Shown piece after piece: positions 26,557 through 35,800 of a DNA stretch of 64,000 nucleotides (the stretch's first letter is position 1; every line of letters begins with the position of its first letter). Location: contig CAWIIF010000015.1 in the NCBI GenBank assembly GCA_963836015.1, forward strand, positions 1,798,001 to 1,862,000, in the 5' to 3' direction. The DNA is from CAWCDJ01 sp963836015 (GTDB taxonomy: Bacteria; Acidobacteriota; Terriglobia; Bryobacterales; Bryobacteraceae). A model generated the notes under the pieces. It was not told the origin of the DNA and searched no databases. It saw only the letters and a program-made list of their open reading frames with translations. A program made the translations under genes and the position numbers.

Positions 26557-26973
26557 ATGCGGAAGCTCGTTTTCCTTGCCGTGGCCGTTGTGTTCCTGGC
26601 CCTCGACTGGAGCGCCGGGGCTGTTGTGCCCGCCAAAAAGAAGACTCCCGTCACCCGCCGGAAATCGACGGCCCGCCGCAAATCCACTTCGAAGCGTCGC
26701 TCCACCACCACCTGGCGCAATCGCCAGATGACCCCCACGCCCGAGCGCTATAAGGAGATCCAGCAAGCCCTGGTGGCCAAAGGCTATCTGAGCTCCGGCG
26801 ACGCCACCGGCGCCTGGGGCGCGTCTTCCGTGGATGCGCTGAAGCGCTTTCAGGCCGAACAGAACATCGAAGCCAGCGGCAAGATCAACTCCCTCTCGCT
26901 GATCGCTCTCGGCCTAGGCCCCAAGCGCGAACCCGTCCCACCTCCCGCCGCCCCACCCCCCGACCGCCTTTAG
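26557..26973 (+). CDS. Secreted peptidoglycan-binding domain protein
   Basis: 138 residues. A signal peptide (residues 1-22) is followed by a strongly basic linker (KKKTPVTRRKSTARRKSTSK, about 26-50), which could bind anionic polymers. One PG_binding_1 domain follows (about 60-125): YKEIQQALVAKGYLSSGDA, GAWGASSVDALKRFQAEQN and a closing LSLIALGLGPK. No catalytic domain is present. The tail is proline-rich. It probably anchors to peptidoglycan in the periplasm. It stands behind the HtrA terminator, so it needs its own promoter. A copy of the palindromic repeat follows its stop. Confidence 0.8.
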   Translation: MRKLVFLAVAVVFLALDWSAGAVVPAKKKTPVTRRKSTARRKSTSKRRSTTTWRNRQMTPTPERYKEIQQALVAKGYLSSGDATGAWGASSVDALKRFQAEQNIEASGKINSLSLIALGLGPKREPVPPPAAPPPDRL

Positions 26974-26974
26974 T

Positions 26975-26999
26975 GGGGTAGGCCTCCCAGCCTATCCCC
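26975..26999. repeat. Dispersed palindromic repeat, copy 2
   Basis: GGGGTAGGC at the left and GCCTATCCCC at the right pair with one bulged base around CTCCCA. It begins two bases after the TAG of the peptidoglycan-binding gene. Same core (TAGGCCTCC then GCCT) as the copies at 22622 and 61652. Confidence 0.55.
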
Positions 27000-27577
27000 A
27001 TGACCCTGCGGGCGATGAAATGGTTGGCGGAGTGGGGGGGAAGGAGGCCATCATGGAATCGACGGCACAGTATTGGAAGCCGGTGTGGCGGCAACTGGAA
27101 CAGCAGTGTGTGCTGCATCTGGCACAGGCCCAATCCAATCGGGCTCCGCGGGCAGCATCTTTCAACTCCTCTACCGCCGCCTGGTGGGCGCGCTTCAGCG
27201 CGCCTCCCGCCTCGCCCTGGCCAACTGTCTCGCTGATGATGCAGCACCACCGCCAGTTTCCGCGCCACCCCTACTACCGCCCGCTTCTTCGCGCGCTTCC
27301 CGCCGCTGCCCATCTTTCCCAATCCCCATGCCCGCAGACAGTCAGCTTCTGTTTTGCCGCCAGTCGATGGATCGCCGGCCTCTGCCCTTTCAACCTGTTT
27401 CGGGCTCTACTTCGCAGTGGTATTCTTTTTCATATCCGGTCTCCTTTTTGCACCTAATCGAGTGCGCTTTTTGGGAGTTTAACGCTCCCGGTGAGGAGGT
27501 CCGGCCTTCTCATTCCATCTCTGTTGCGAAGGCGTCGCACAGGTTTTCGAGCCAGCGCGAGTTGCGGGCCGGCGGCC
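27000..27577. other. 578-base stretch without an intact gene
   Basis: Several frames are open here, but none has a recognisable product, a signal or a good start. The only meaningful trace is a transposase-like remnant on the minus strand (27236-27433). A small hairpin with arms GGGAG (27475-27479) and CTCCC (27486-27490) lies near the BON gene end. Confidence 0.45.
27236..27433 (-). pseudogene. Possible IS110-type transposase remnant
   Basis: One minus-strand frame starts at an ATG (27433) behind GGAG and reads MKKNTTAK, then TAG, then continues in frame to KKRAVVGVARKLAVVLHH (ending about 27236). The latter closely resembles the C-terminal helix of IS110/IS116/IS902 transposases (KKAIVAVARKLAVLLHR), and short MKKNTT starts are also usual there. 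Everything between is missing, so it would be an internally deleted and stopped relic. No terminal repeats were found. It could be coincidence. Confidence 0.35.
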
Positions 27578-28135
27578 CTACTGCTTTTCCACGCGCAGGT
27601 CGTTGGTCACCGCGAACACGCCCGGTACTGAATTGGCCTGAAGGCCGGCGATATTCTTATCGGCTTCGTTCGAGACGACGCCGACCAGCGTCACCTTGCC
27701 GTTATCCACGATGATGTGGATCGGCGGGATAGCCTGCAGTGCGTACCTCTGCAGGTTCGCCTGGCTGTAAATCTTACGGTACTCCGCCATACGAATGCGG
27801 TCGTCGGCCGGCGAAAGCGGCAGCACCTTGATCTCGTTCACGACTCTCTCAACGCCTTCGACTCTCTTCGTGACGTTCTCCGCGTCGCTCTTCAGAGTGG
27901 GCCGGGTCACCTCGCCGAGCAAGGTGACGGCGTGGCCGTCGACCTTGTATGCCAGATTGTCGAATACGCCGTAGTACGGCAGCATGACCAGCTCGTGGCG
28001 CACTTCGCGGGCGATCCGATCGGTCCCCGGTCCTGGATTGACCGACCGGTCGGCCGACTTCATGGCTTGTGCGTTCAGGCACGGCACCGCGACCGCCGCG
28101 AGTGTCAACAGACAAATCCCCAATAGTCTTTTCAT
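27578..28135 (-). CDS. Secreted protein with two BON domains
   Basis: 185 residues. Signal peptide at residues 1-24 (LLGICLLTLAAVAVPCLNAQA). Two BON domains follow: about 42-110 (VRHELVMLPYYGVFDNLAYK, VTLLGEVTRPTLKSDAENVT, VEGVERVVNEIKVLPLS) and about 115-183 (IHIIVDNGKVTLVGVVSNEA, VPGVFAVTNDLRVEK). BON domains bind phospholipid or hydrophobic surfaces; relatives such as OsmY respond to envelope stress. GGAGG lies five bases before the ATG. A nested inverted repeat lies between its start and the end of thiC. Confidence 0.88.
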   Translation of the reverse strand: MKRLLGICLLTLAAVAVPCLNAQAMKSADRSVNPGPGTDRIAREVRHELVMLPYYGVFDNLAYKVDGHAVTLLGEVTRPTLKSDAENVTKRVEGVERVVNEIKVLPLSPADDRIRMAEYRKIYSQANLQRYALQAIPPIHIIVDNGKVTLVGVVSNEADKNIAGLQANSVPGVFAVTNDLRVEKQ

Positions 28136-28196
28136 TCACACCTCCAATCGTATGGATGTGCAAACCAAGCGCCAGGGGTGCGGGTCGACGGCCAAT

Positions 28197-28250
28197 GATT
28201 GGCGGGCGTGTGTATGAAAACACACGATTTACCCGGGGTTCCCGCCAATC
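28197..28250. repeat. Nested inverted repeat between thiC and the BON gene
   Basis: Outer arms GATTGGCGGG (28197-28206) and CCCGCCAATC (28241-28250) are perfect. Inside the left half lies a second perfect hairpin, CGTGTGT (28207-28213) with ACACACG (28220-28226) around a 6-base loop. It sits 20 bases beyond the thiC stop and 60 bases before the BON start on the same strand. No T-run follows in the direction of transcription, so it may be a Rho-type end, an RNA stabiliser or an operator. Confidence 0.6.
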
Positions 28251-28270
28251 TTTGACCGAAAATCTGCGGC

Positions 28271-29665
<1,395 letters not shown>

Positions 29666-29754
29666 GATCGCTCCCTGAAAACAGCAGCGGACGGATCGCC
29701 GGGCTACAATAGCGCCCCCGGCAAGCCGCCCGCGCCGGACCTTGGTCTCGCCTG

Positions 29755-29811
29755 CTACTTCTTTTTCTTGGGCTTCTTGACTTCCTTCTTCGGGCTTCTG
29801 TCCTTGGCCAC
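29755..29811 (-). CDS. Tiny lysine-rich ORF upstream of thiC (18 aa)
   Basis: GTG at 29809-29811 is preceded by GGGAGG seven bases away and opens an 18-codon frame, MAKDRSPKKEVKKPKKKK, ended by TAG at 29755-29757. Half the residues are lysine. The good ribosome binding site and the biased composition argue against chance. It lies 90 bases before thiC on the same strand, so it could be a small basic protein or a translated leader. The family is unknown. Confidence 0.4.
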   Translation of the reverse strand: MAKDRSPKKEVKKPKKKK

Positions 29812-29844
29812 TGAGAATCCTCCCTTACGTTGAGATTATAACTG

Positions 29845-30981
29845 CTATACCGTTCGGCGACGGCTCAATTTGTAGCGATATCCCCGCCATTCGATGGTAT
29901 TACCGAATGCCGAGGAGAGGAGCGAGGCGAGCCACACCCAGGTGGCCAGGGGAACCCAGATGGCGTGCACCCACTGGTGGCGGCGAAACCAGGGCTCGCA
30001 TTCGGGCAGCACGGCCCGGGCCAGGATGGCGCGGTTGAGCCCTTTCAGCATGCCCGGGGAAAGCTGCGCGATCAGCGCCCACTCGGCCAGGCGGTTGCCG
30101 CGGATCGACGCAATCACCGAGGCCGCCATGCCTCCGCAATAGAAAACGTGCGCCACCATTGCCGGCCACCAGAGGCGCGGGCGGTAGACGCGGGTAATGG
30201 TCATCTGGCGCCGCGCCCAGCGCAGAAACTCCATCGCGCCGGTGCGGCCCAGGCACGGGGTGAGCGCGCCGGGCGCCCAGGCGATCGCCAGCCCGGCCGC
30301 ATGGACGGCCTGGGCCAGCGCGTAATCGTCGCTCACCGTGTTCTTCCAGTGCTCCGGCACGTGAATCTCGAAGAAGGTCTCCTTGCGGATCGCCATGGCG
30401 CCGCCCCAGGCGAAAGAATTGTCCCCCGGCCCGAAGGTGCCGGCCGCCACGGCGTCCCACACACCGCGCAGAAGCGACCAGAAGGTGGGGGGCACCGGTG
30501 TAAACCAGCGGAAGCCGGTGGACGCGCCCACGCCCTTCTCCGCGAGCGGCGCGGCCAGGGCGCGCAGCCAGCCGCACGCCGGGCGGCCATCCGAATCGGC
30601 GAAAGCGAAAATCTCGCTGCGTTTGCGCGCGGCCCGCACGGCGGCCTGCAGGTTCTGCACCTTCTCTCCGGTGTTCGGATCGGAGCCGTGCGCCAGAACC
30701 ACCTTGACGCGCGGCGGAAGAACGCCCGGCGGGATATCGCGGGCGGTGCGCGCCACCACGATCAGCTCGTAATCCGGATAATCCAGCGAGGCCAGCGCCG
30801 CCAGGTTTTCGCGCAGCCCGTCGTCCTCGCCCTTCACCGGGACGATCACGGTGGCCGGAGGAAACCCCGAGGGGCGCATCGCCAGCTGCTGCGACACGTA
30901 GGCCGCACGCTTGCGCTCGCCGCGCAGTGAAAGGAATGCCAGGATGAGGGCAGGGCCTGCGAAGAACCAATACCAGAACAC
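29845..30981 (-). CDS. GT2/GT21 glycosyltransferase, HpnI/ceramide glucosyltransferase-like
   Basis: 378 residues. One N-terminal membrane helix (WYWFFAGPALILAFLSL), a GT-A catalytic domain (about 40-270) and several C-terminal helices. Motifs in order are PVKGEDDGLRENL (nucleotide site), FADSDGRP (metal-binding DxD, near residue 125), SDDYALAQAV (catalytic aspartate, near 215) and RWARRQMTITRVYR, the (Q/R)xxRW-like end. The layout matches ceramide glucosyltransferases and the hopanoid-associated HpnI, which adds GlcNAc to bacteriohopanetetrol. The assignment to hopanoids is supported only by the divergent HpnP-like neighbour; no squalene-hopene cyclase is in view. Confidence 0.75.
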   Translation of the reverse strand: MFWYWFFAGPALILAFLSLRGERKRAAYVSQQLAMRPSGFPPATVIVPVKGEDDGLRENLAALASLDYPDYELIVVARTARDIPPGVLPPRVKVVLAHGSDPNTGEKVQNLQAAVRAARKRSEIFAFADSDGRPACGWLRALAAPLAEKGVGASTGFRWFTPVPPTFWSLLRGVWDAVAAGTFGPGDNSFAWGGAMAIRKETFFEIHVPEHWKNTVSDDYALAQAVHAAGLAIAWAPGALTPCLGRTGAMEFLRWARRQMTITRVYRPRLWWPAMVAHVFYCGGMAASVIASIRGNRLAEWALIAQLSPGMLKGLNRAILARAVLPECEPWFRRHQWVHAIWVPLATWVWLASLLSSAFGNTIEWRGYRYKLSRRRTV

Positions 30982-31028
30982 GCCAGTTGTAGGATATCAG
31001 GGCTGGTATTCGCTTACGCGTATCCCAG

Positions 31029-31050
31029 GTGTTATCCCCTTGGATAACAC
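31029..31050. promoter_or_regulatory. Perfect palindrome in the divergent GT / radical SAM gap
   Basis: GTGTTATCC (31029-31037) and GGATAACAC (31042-31050) with a 4-base spacer, 48 bases upstream of the leftward glycosyltransferase start and 82 bases upstream of the rightward radical SAM start. It is a plausible operator for both genes. Confidence 0.5.
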
Positions 31051-31132
31051 AACGCCCGCTATCCAATTTCTGCATTGTGATGGGCCGCATCGCGCTTGAG
31101 AATAGGCAAAGGAGGGCTGGGTCAGGTTAAAG

Positions 31133-32854
31133 ATGCCGAGTCCCTACAAACGACTTCTATTCGTTTATCCCGATTTCGAACCCACCTACTGGGGCATGCA
31201 GCACGCCCTGCCCCTGGTGGGGCGAAAATCGTTCATGCCGCCCCTGGGCCTCATGACCATCGCGGCCCTGACACCCGACCGCTACGATCTCCGGATCGTG
31301 GATATGAACTGCGAGCCGCTTACCGCCGAGCACATCGCGTGGGCCGACATGGTGCTCTTCTCGGCGATGATGATGCAGCAGCGGACCCTCTTTACGGCCG
31401 CCCAACGCTGCCGCCAGGCCGGCAAGCCGGTGGTCTTCGGCGGGCCCTTTCCGACGTCGTTCACGGACGAATGCCGCCCGTTCTGCGACCACATGGTCCT
31501 GAACGAAGGCGAGGTAACGTGGCCGCTGTTTCTGGCGGACCTGGAGGCGGGAGAGCTTCAGCCGGTCTACGCCAGCACCGAGAAGCCGGAGGTTACCAGG
31601 AGCCCGTGCCCGCGATTCGACCTGGTGAATATGGGCGACTACGCCATGATCCCGCTGCAGTATTCGCGCGGCTGCCCGTTCTTGTGCGAATTCTGCGACA
31701 TCATCGTCCTCTACGGGCGGGTGCCCCGCACGAAGACCCCGGCCCAGATGCTCGCCGAGCTGGACGCCGTATATGCGACCGGTTACCGCGGCGGCGTTTT
31801 CATCGTAGACGACAACTTCATCGGCAATAAGCGGGAAGTCGCGCAATTCCTTCCGGAGCTGGAACGCTGGAACCGCGAACACGGCAATCCGTTTCAATAC
31901 GGTACGGAAGCCTCGTTGAACCTGGCGGAAGACAGGAAACTGCTGCGGAAGCTGGTTGAGGCCGGGTTCCTGTGGATCTTCATCGGCATCGAGACCCCCA
32001 CGGTGGAGGCGCTCAAGGAAACGCGCAAACTGCAGAACATTGGCGGCTCGCTAGCAGATCGCGTGCGCCTGCTGCAGAACGCCGGCCTGCTGGTCTTCGG
32101 CGGGTTCATTCTCGGCTTCGACAATGAGACGGAAGACATTTTCGACCGGCAGATCGAGTTCATCCAGGAAGCAGCGATTCCGAACGCCCTGATCGGCCAG
32201 TTGGGCGCCCTTCCGGGAACGCCGCTGCTGGCGCGCATGGAGAAGGAAGGCCGCTTGCTGCGGTCCCTTACGGACCCCGGCGGCCTCGGCCCCTTCTACA
32301 GCAACTTCCAGACAAAACTGCCGTTCGGCATGATTGTCCGCGGCCAGCAGAAGATCCTGGAAACCATTTACGAGCCGCGTGCCTACCTCGACCGGTTGCT
32401 GGAAGCTTATCGGAGACTGCCTCGAGAGAAGAGCTGGTCCCGCAAGCTGGCGCGGCTCCTGTTCCCGAGCGGCATGGTGCTGGGGAGCGGAACGCGATCG
32501 CAGGGGAAAGCCCTCCCCCAGATGAGCGGAAAGGCCCGGGCGGCTGCGCTCGTGCGTTTCCTGCGCCACGTGGAGCCGGATTACCGCCGGGAAGCGCTGC
32601 GCTTCATGGGGATCATGATCCGCGAGTGCCCGGAATACTTCCAGCAGTCGCTGGACTACCTGGTGATGGGCTATCACTACTACAAATTCACTCGCGACAC
32701 GGTGGTTCCGGAATACAAGCGGGTGCTGGCGGAATATCCCGACGGCCAGCCGGCGCGGCCCCTGCCGCGCGCTTCCATTCATCCACGACCCGCGCCGGCC
32801 CGGCGGACGAAACAGGAAGCCCTTGTGGAGTTGGGTACGACGTCGGCGCTTTGA
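31133..32854 (+). CDS. B12-binding radical SAM protein, HpnP-like
   Basis: 573 residues. N-terminal cobalamin-binding-like domain (about 1-155; note FGGPFPTSF and LNEGEVTWPLF), radical SAM core (about 180-390) with the cluster motif CPFLCEFC (CxxxCxxC, near residue 182) and VDDNFIGNKR, then a DUF4070-type C-terminal region. The segment order and CEFCDIIVLYGRVPR closely follow hopanoid C-2 methylase HpnP. A long, less conserved tail (from about 460) is extra. It probably methylates or otherwise modifies a lipid-like carbon; substrate not proven. It is divergent from the HpnI-like glycosyltransferase and they share a palindrome. Confidence 0.8.
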   Translation: MPSPYKRLLFVYPDFEPTYWGMQHALPLVGRKSFMPPLGLMTIAALTPDRYDLRIVDMNCEPLTAEHIAWADMVLFSAMMMQQRTLFTAAQRCRQAGKPVVFGGPFPTSFTDECRPFCDHMVLNEGEVTWPLFLADLEAGELQPVYASTEKPEVTRSPCPRFDLVNMGDYAMIPLQYSRGCPFLCEFCDIIVLYGRVPRTKTPAQMLAELDAVYATGYRGGVFIVDDNFIGNKREVAQFLPELERWNREHGNPFQYGTEASLNLAEDRKLLRKLVEAGFLWIFIGIETPTVEALKETRKLQNIGGSLADRVRLLQNAGLLVFGGFILGFDNETEDIFDRQIEFIQEAAIPNALIGQLGALPGTPLLARMEKEGRLLRSLTDPGGLGPFYSNFQTKLPFGMIVRGQQKILETIYEPRAYLDRLLEAYRRLPREKSWSRKLARLLFPSGMVLGSGTRSQGKALPQMSGKARAAALVRFLRHVEPDYRREALRFMGIMIRECPEYFQQSLDYLVMGYHYYKFTRDTVVPEYKRVLAEYPDGQPARPLPRASIHPRPAPARRTKQEALVELGTTSAL

Positions 32855-32878
32855 GCGCAAGCGCTCCCGGGGCAAATT

Positions 32879-35800
32879 TTACGCGGTGCTCTCCGTGTTG
32901 GCCCCATTGGAAGCCAGGCGTACCACGAACATCAAGTCGTCGCGATTCACGGCCTGGCCGTTTTCAGGCACTACCCTCACCATCTGGAACAGGCTGCCGG
33001 CCGGGAACAGGCGCTCCTCGCCGGAGTGGAACGACGCCAGGCTGAGGGGGCGAAAGCTCTTCATGGCTTCGAGCAGGCAGATGGTGTGCTCGCTATCCAC
33101 CACGTCGCCGGCCGCGACGAATTCCGGCTCGCCGGGGGAAGGCGCGCGGTAGAAGATGCCCGCCGAAGGCGCCGGCACGCGGTATTCGTCGGTGCCGGGG
33201 ATGCGCAGGCTCTCCAGGTCCATGGGCTGCGTGGTTTCCCCGGCCGCGGATTCCATCTCGGCGATCAATTCCGCGCCGTCGATGCGCCGGGTGAATTCGC
33301 GCAGGTATGTGGTGTCGTACTCGCCGCCCTGAAACTGCGGGTCGTCCAGGATCCGCTTCAGGACGGGGATATTGGTCGAGATGCCGCGGATCTCCACCTG
33401 GTCGAGATACTCGCGCAGCAGGCGGATTACCTCATCGCGCGTGCCGGCGTGCGCGATAAGCTGCACGATCATGCTGTCGTAATAGGGAGTGACGGTTTTG
33501 CCCTGGTCCACCGCGCGGATCAGGCTGATGCCGGGGCGCTCGGGGAATCGGAAGACCGTGACGTCCCCGGGACAGGGCAGGAACGAGAGGGCGCCGCCCG
33601 GACTCCGCACGGCGCGTTCGGCGTTGATGCGCAGTTCCATCGAGTAGCCGTTGTGCCCGGCCTCCATGGTTTCGATCGAATTGCCCGCCGCGACGTGAAA
33701 CTGGGCACTTACGATGTCCACTCCCGAAACGGCCTCGGTCACCGGGTGCTCCACCTGGAGGCGCGTGTTCATCTCCATGAAGTAGACTTCGCCGCGCGCC
33801 AGGTCGTAAATAAACTCCACGGTGCCGGCGCCCGTGTAGCCGATGGCTTCCACGATCTTCGCGGCGTGGCGGTAGACCGCCTCTTCGAGATCGGCGGGCA
33901 GCACCACGGAGCCCGATTCCTCGATCACCTTCTGGTTGTTGCGCTGCACCGAGCAATCGCGCAGGCCGAGCACTTTCGTGTGGCCGTGGTGGTCGCGCAG
34001 AATCTGCACCTCCACGTGGCGCAGGGAGGCGATGAACCGCTCCAGGTAGACGTCGCCGTTGCCGAACGCGCTGCGCGCCTCGGCCGAGATCCGCAGGAAC
34101 GCGGCAGCGAACTCTTCGGGCTGCTCCACCACCGCGATGCCCTTGCCGCCTCCGCCGTGCACCGCTTTGATGATGACGGGGTATCCGATCTCTCCGGCCA
34201 GCCGCGCGGCCGCTTCGGCCTGGGTGACGATGCCATGGCTGCCCGGCACCACCGGAATCCCCAGCCGCATGGCGGTGTGAATGGCGTTGGACTTGTGGCC
34301 CATCAGCTCCATGCTCTCCGCCGGCGGGCCGATGAAATTGATGGAGTGCGCCCGGCAGACGCGCGCAAAGGCCGCGTTCTCGGAAAGGAAGCCGATGCCC
34401 GGATGCAGGGCCTCCGCTCCGTTCCGCTCGGCCACCCGCACGATGCTCATGGCGTTCAAATAGCTCTCGCCGGGCGTATTGCCGCCGATGCAGACGAGCC
34501 GGTCGATCGCCGGACGCAGCAGGCCGGCAGCCGGCGATTCCATATCGGCGTCCGACTGCACCAGCACCACTTCGAGGCCGTTCTCCTGGGCCTTGCGGAC
34601 AATCTTCTCGGCCGCGCAGCCGCGCGCGTGCACCAGGACCCGGGTGAAAGGGGCGGTCCGCATTTGCTCGCCGATTTCGACGGGGGTTTCTTCCTCGGCC
34701 GTCTCGAGCTCGAGCCGCAATACGCGGCCGATCACCTCTTCGACCGATTCTCGAGCCGTGGGGATGGTGGGATCGATGGCCCGCAGCGCGTCGTCCAACC
34801 CTTCGTAGAAGGGGTGCCGCACGAGGCCCCGCATGGCGCCCGTCTCGCGGCTGAGGTAATTCGAGAGGGTGGCAGCGCACGGCAAGTGCTCGGGCACCAC
34901 GATCTGGCCGGCGAACGGCATGTTGGTGCCTGCCCAATAGTAAGTTTGCACCAGCGGGTGGGTCACAAAGCTGGCCTGCGCGCCTCCGGTGCAGTCGCCG
35001 AATCCGAAGCACACCACCGGCAGGCCTGTCTCGCGGACGAATCGCGTAATGCGGTCGTTCAACACTGCCATGGGGAACAGGGCGCCGGCGCTCTCCTTGG
35101 TTTGCATGCCTCCGGAGGAGATGAACGCGATCACCGGCAGGCGCCGCTTGGCGCACTCCACCAGCAGCCGGCAGAACTTCTCGGTGGCCGCCATATCGAA
35201 CGCTCCGGCCTGGAATTCGAGGTTGGACACCACCACGCCGACGTGCCGCCGCGCGGCGCCGGCCTTAAGGCGCGCGATGCCGGTGATGGCGCCGCAGGGG
35301 GGAATGCCTTTCGCCAGCGCTTCTTCGATGGAGGCGCGAAAACCAGGGAAGCGGGCCGGGTCGGCGGTCATCAGCCGCGCATCCGTCTCGCGAAAATCCA
35401 CGAAGAACCGCTCCAGGATGGCGTTGGCGGTGATCGGGCTCTGCTTCTTGAGCTGCTGCAGCTCGTCCTGAATCAAGAGGTCCTGGTAGGCTTCGGTCAG
35501 GCGGTTCCAGAAATCGCGGATCCCGATGTTCTGCGGCCGGATCTGGCCTTCGAACGGCCGTCCCGACGCGACGCTTTCAAAGTAGGCCGGCAGCAGGTGC
35601 TCGAAGTAGAACGTGATGATGGCGAACAGCGGCTCGCTCACCCGCGGGTGCACCAGCTTCTTCCACTCCTCGGCCTTCTTCAGCAGCTTCTGGCGGTCGC
35701 CGTGTTTTGCGAAAAAGCCGATCCAGGACACGAACCGGCGCTTCATGGAGCGCTGGCGCTCTTCGCTCGAATCCGGAATGATGCGCTGCCGCGCCAGTTC

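Noticed and set aside
26885..27322. 145-codon minus-strand frame overlapping the peptidoglycan-binding gene end
   Set aside because: Only its first 29 codons look transposase-like; the rest is nonsense, so it was kept only as part of a possible relic.
29666..29844. TPP riboswitch before thiC
   Set aside because: The coding strand lacks the CTGAGA core and the second conserved half; the CTGAGA at 29811 is on the other strand.
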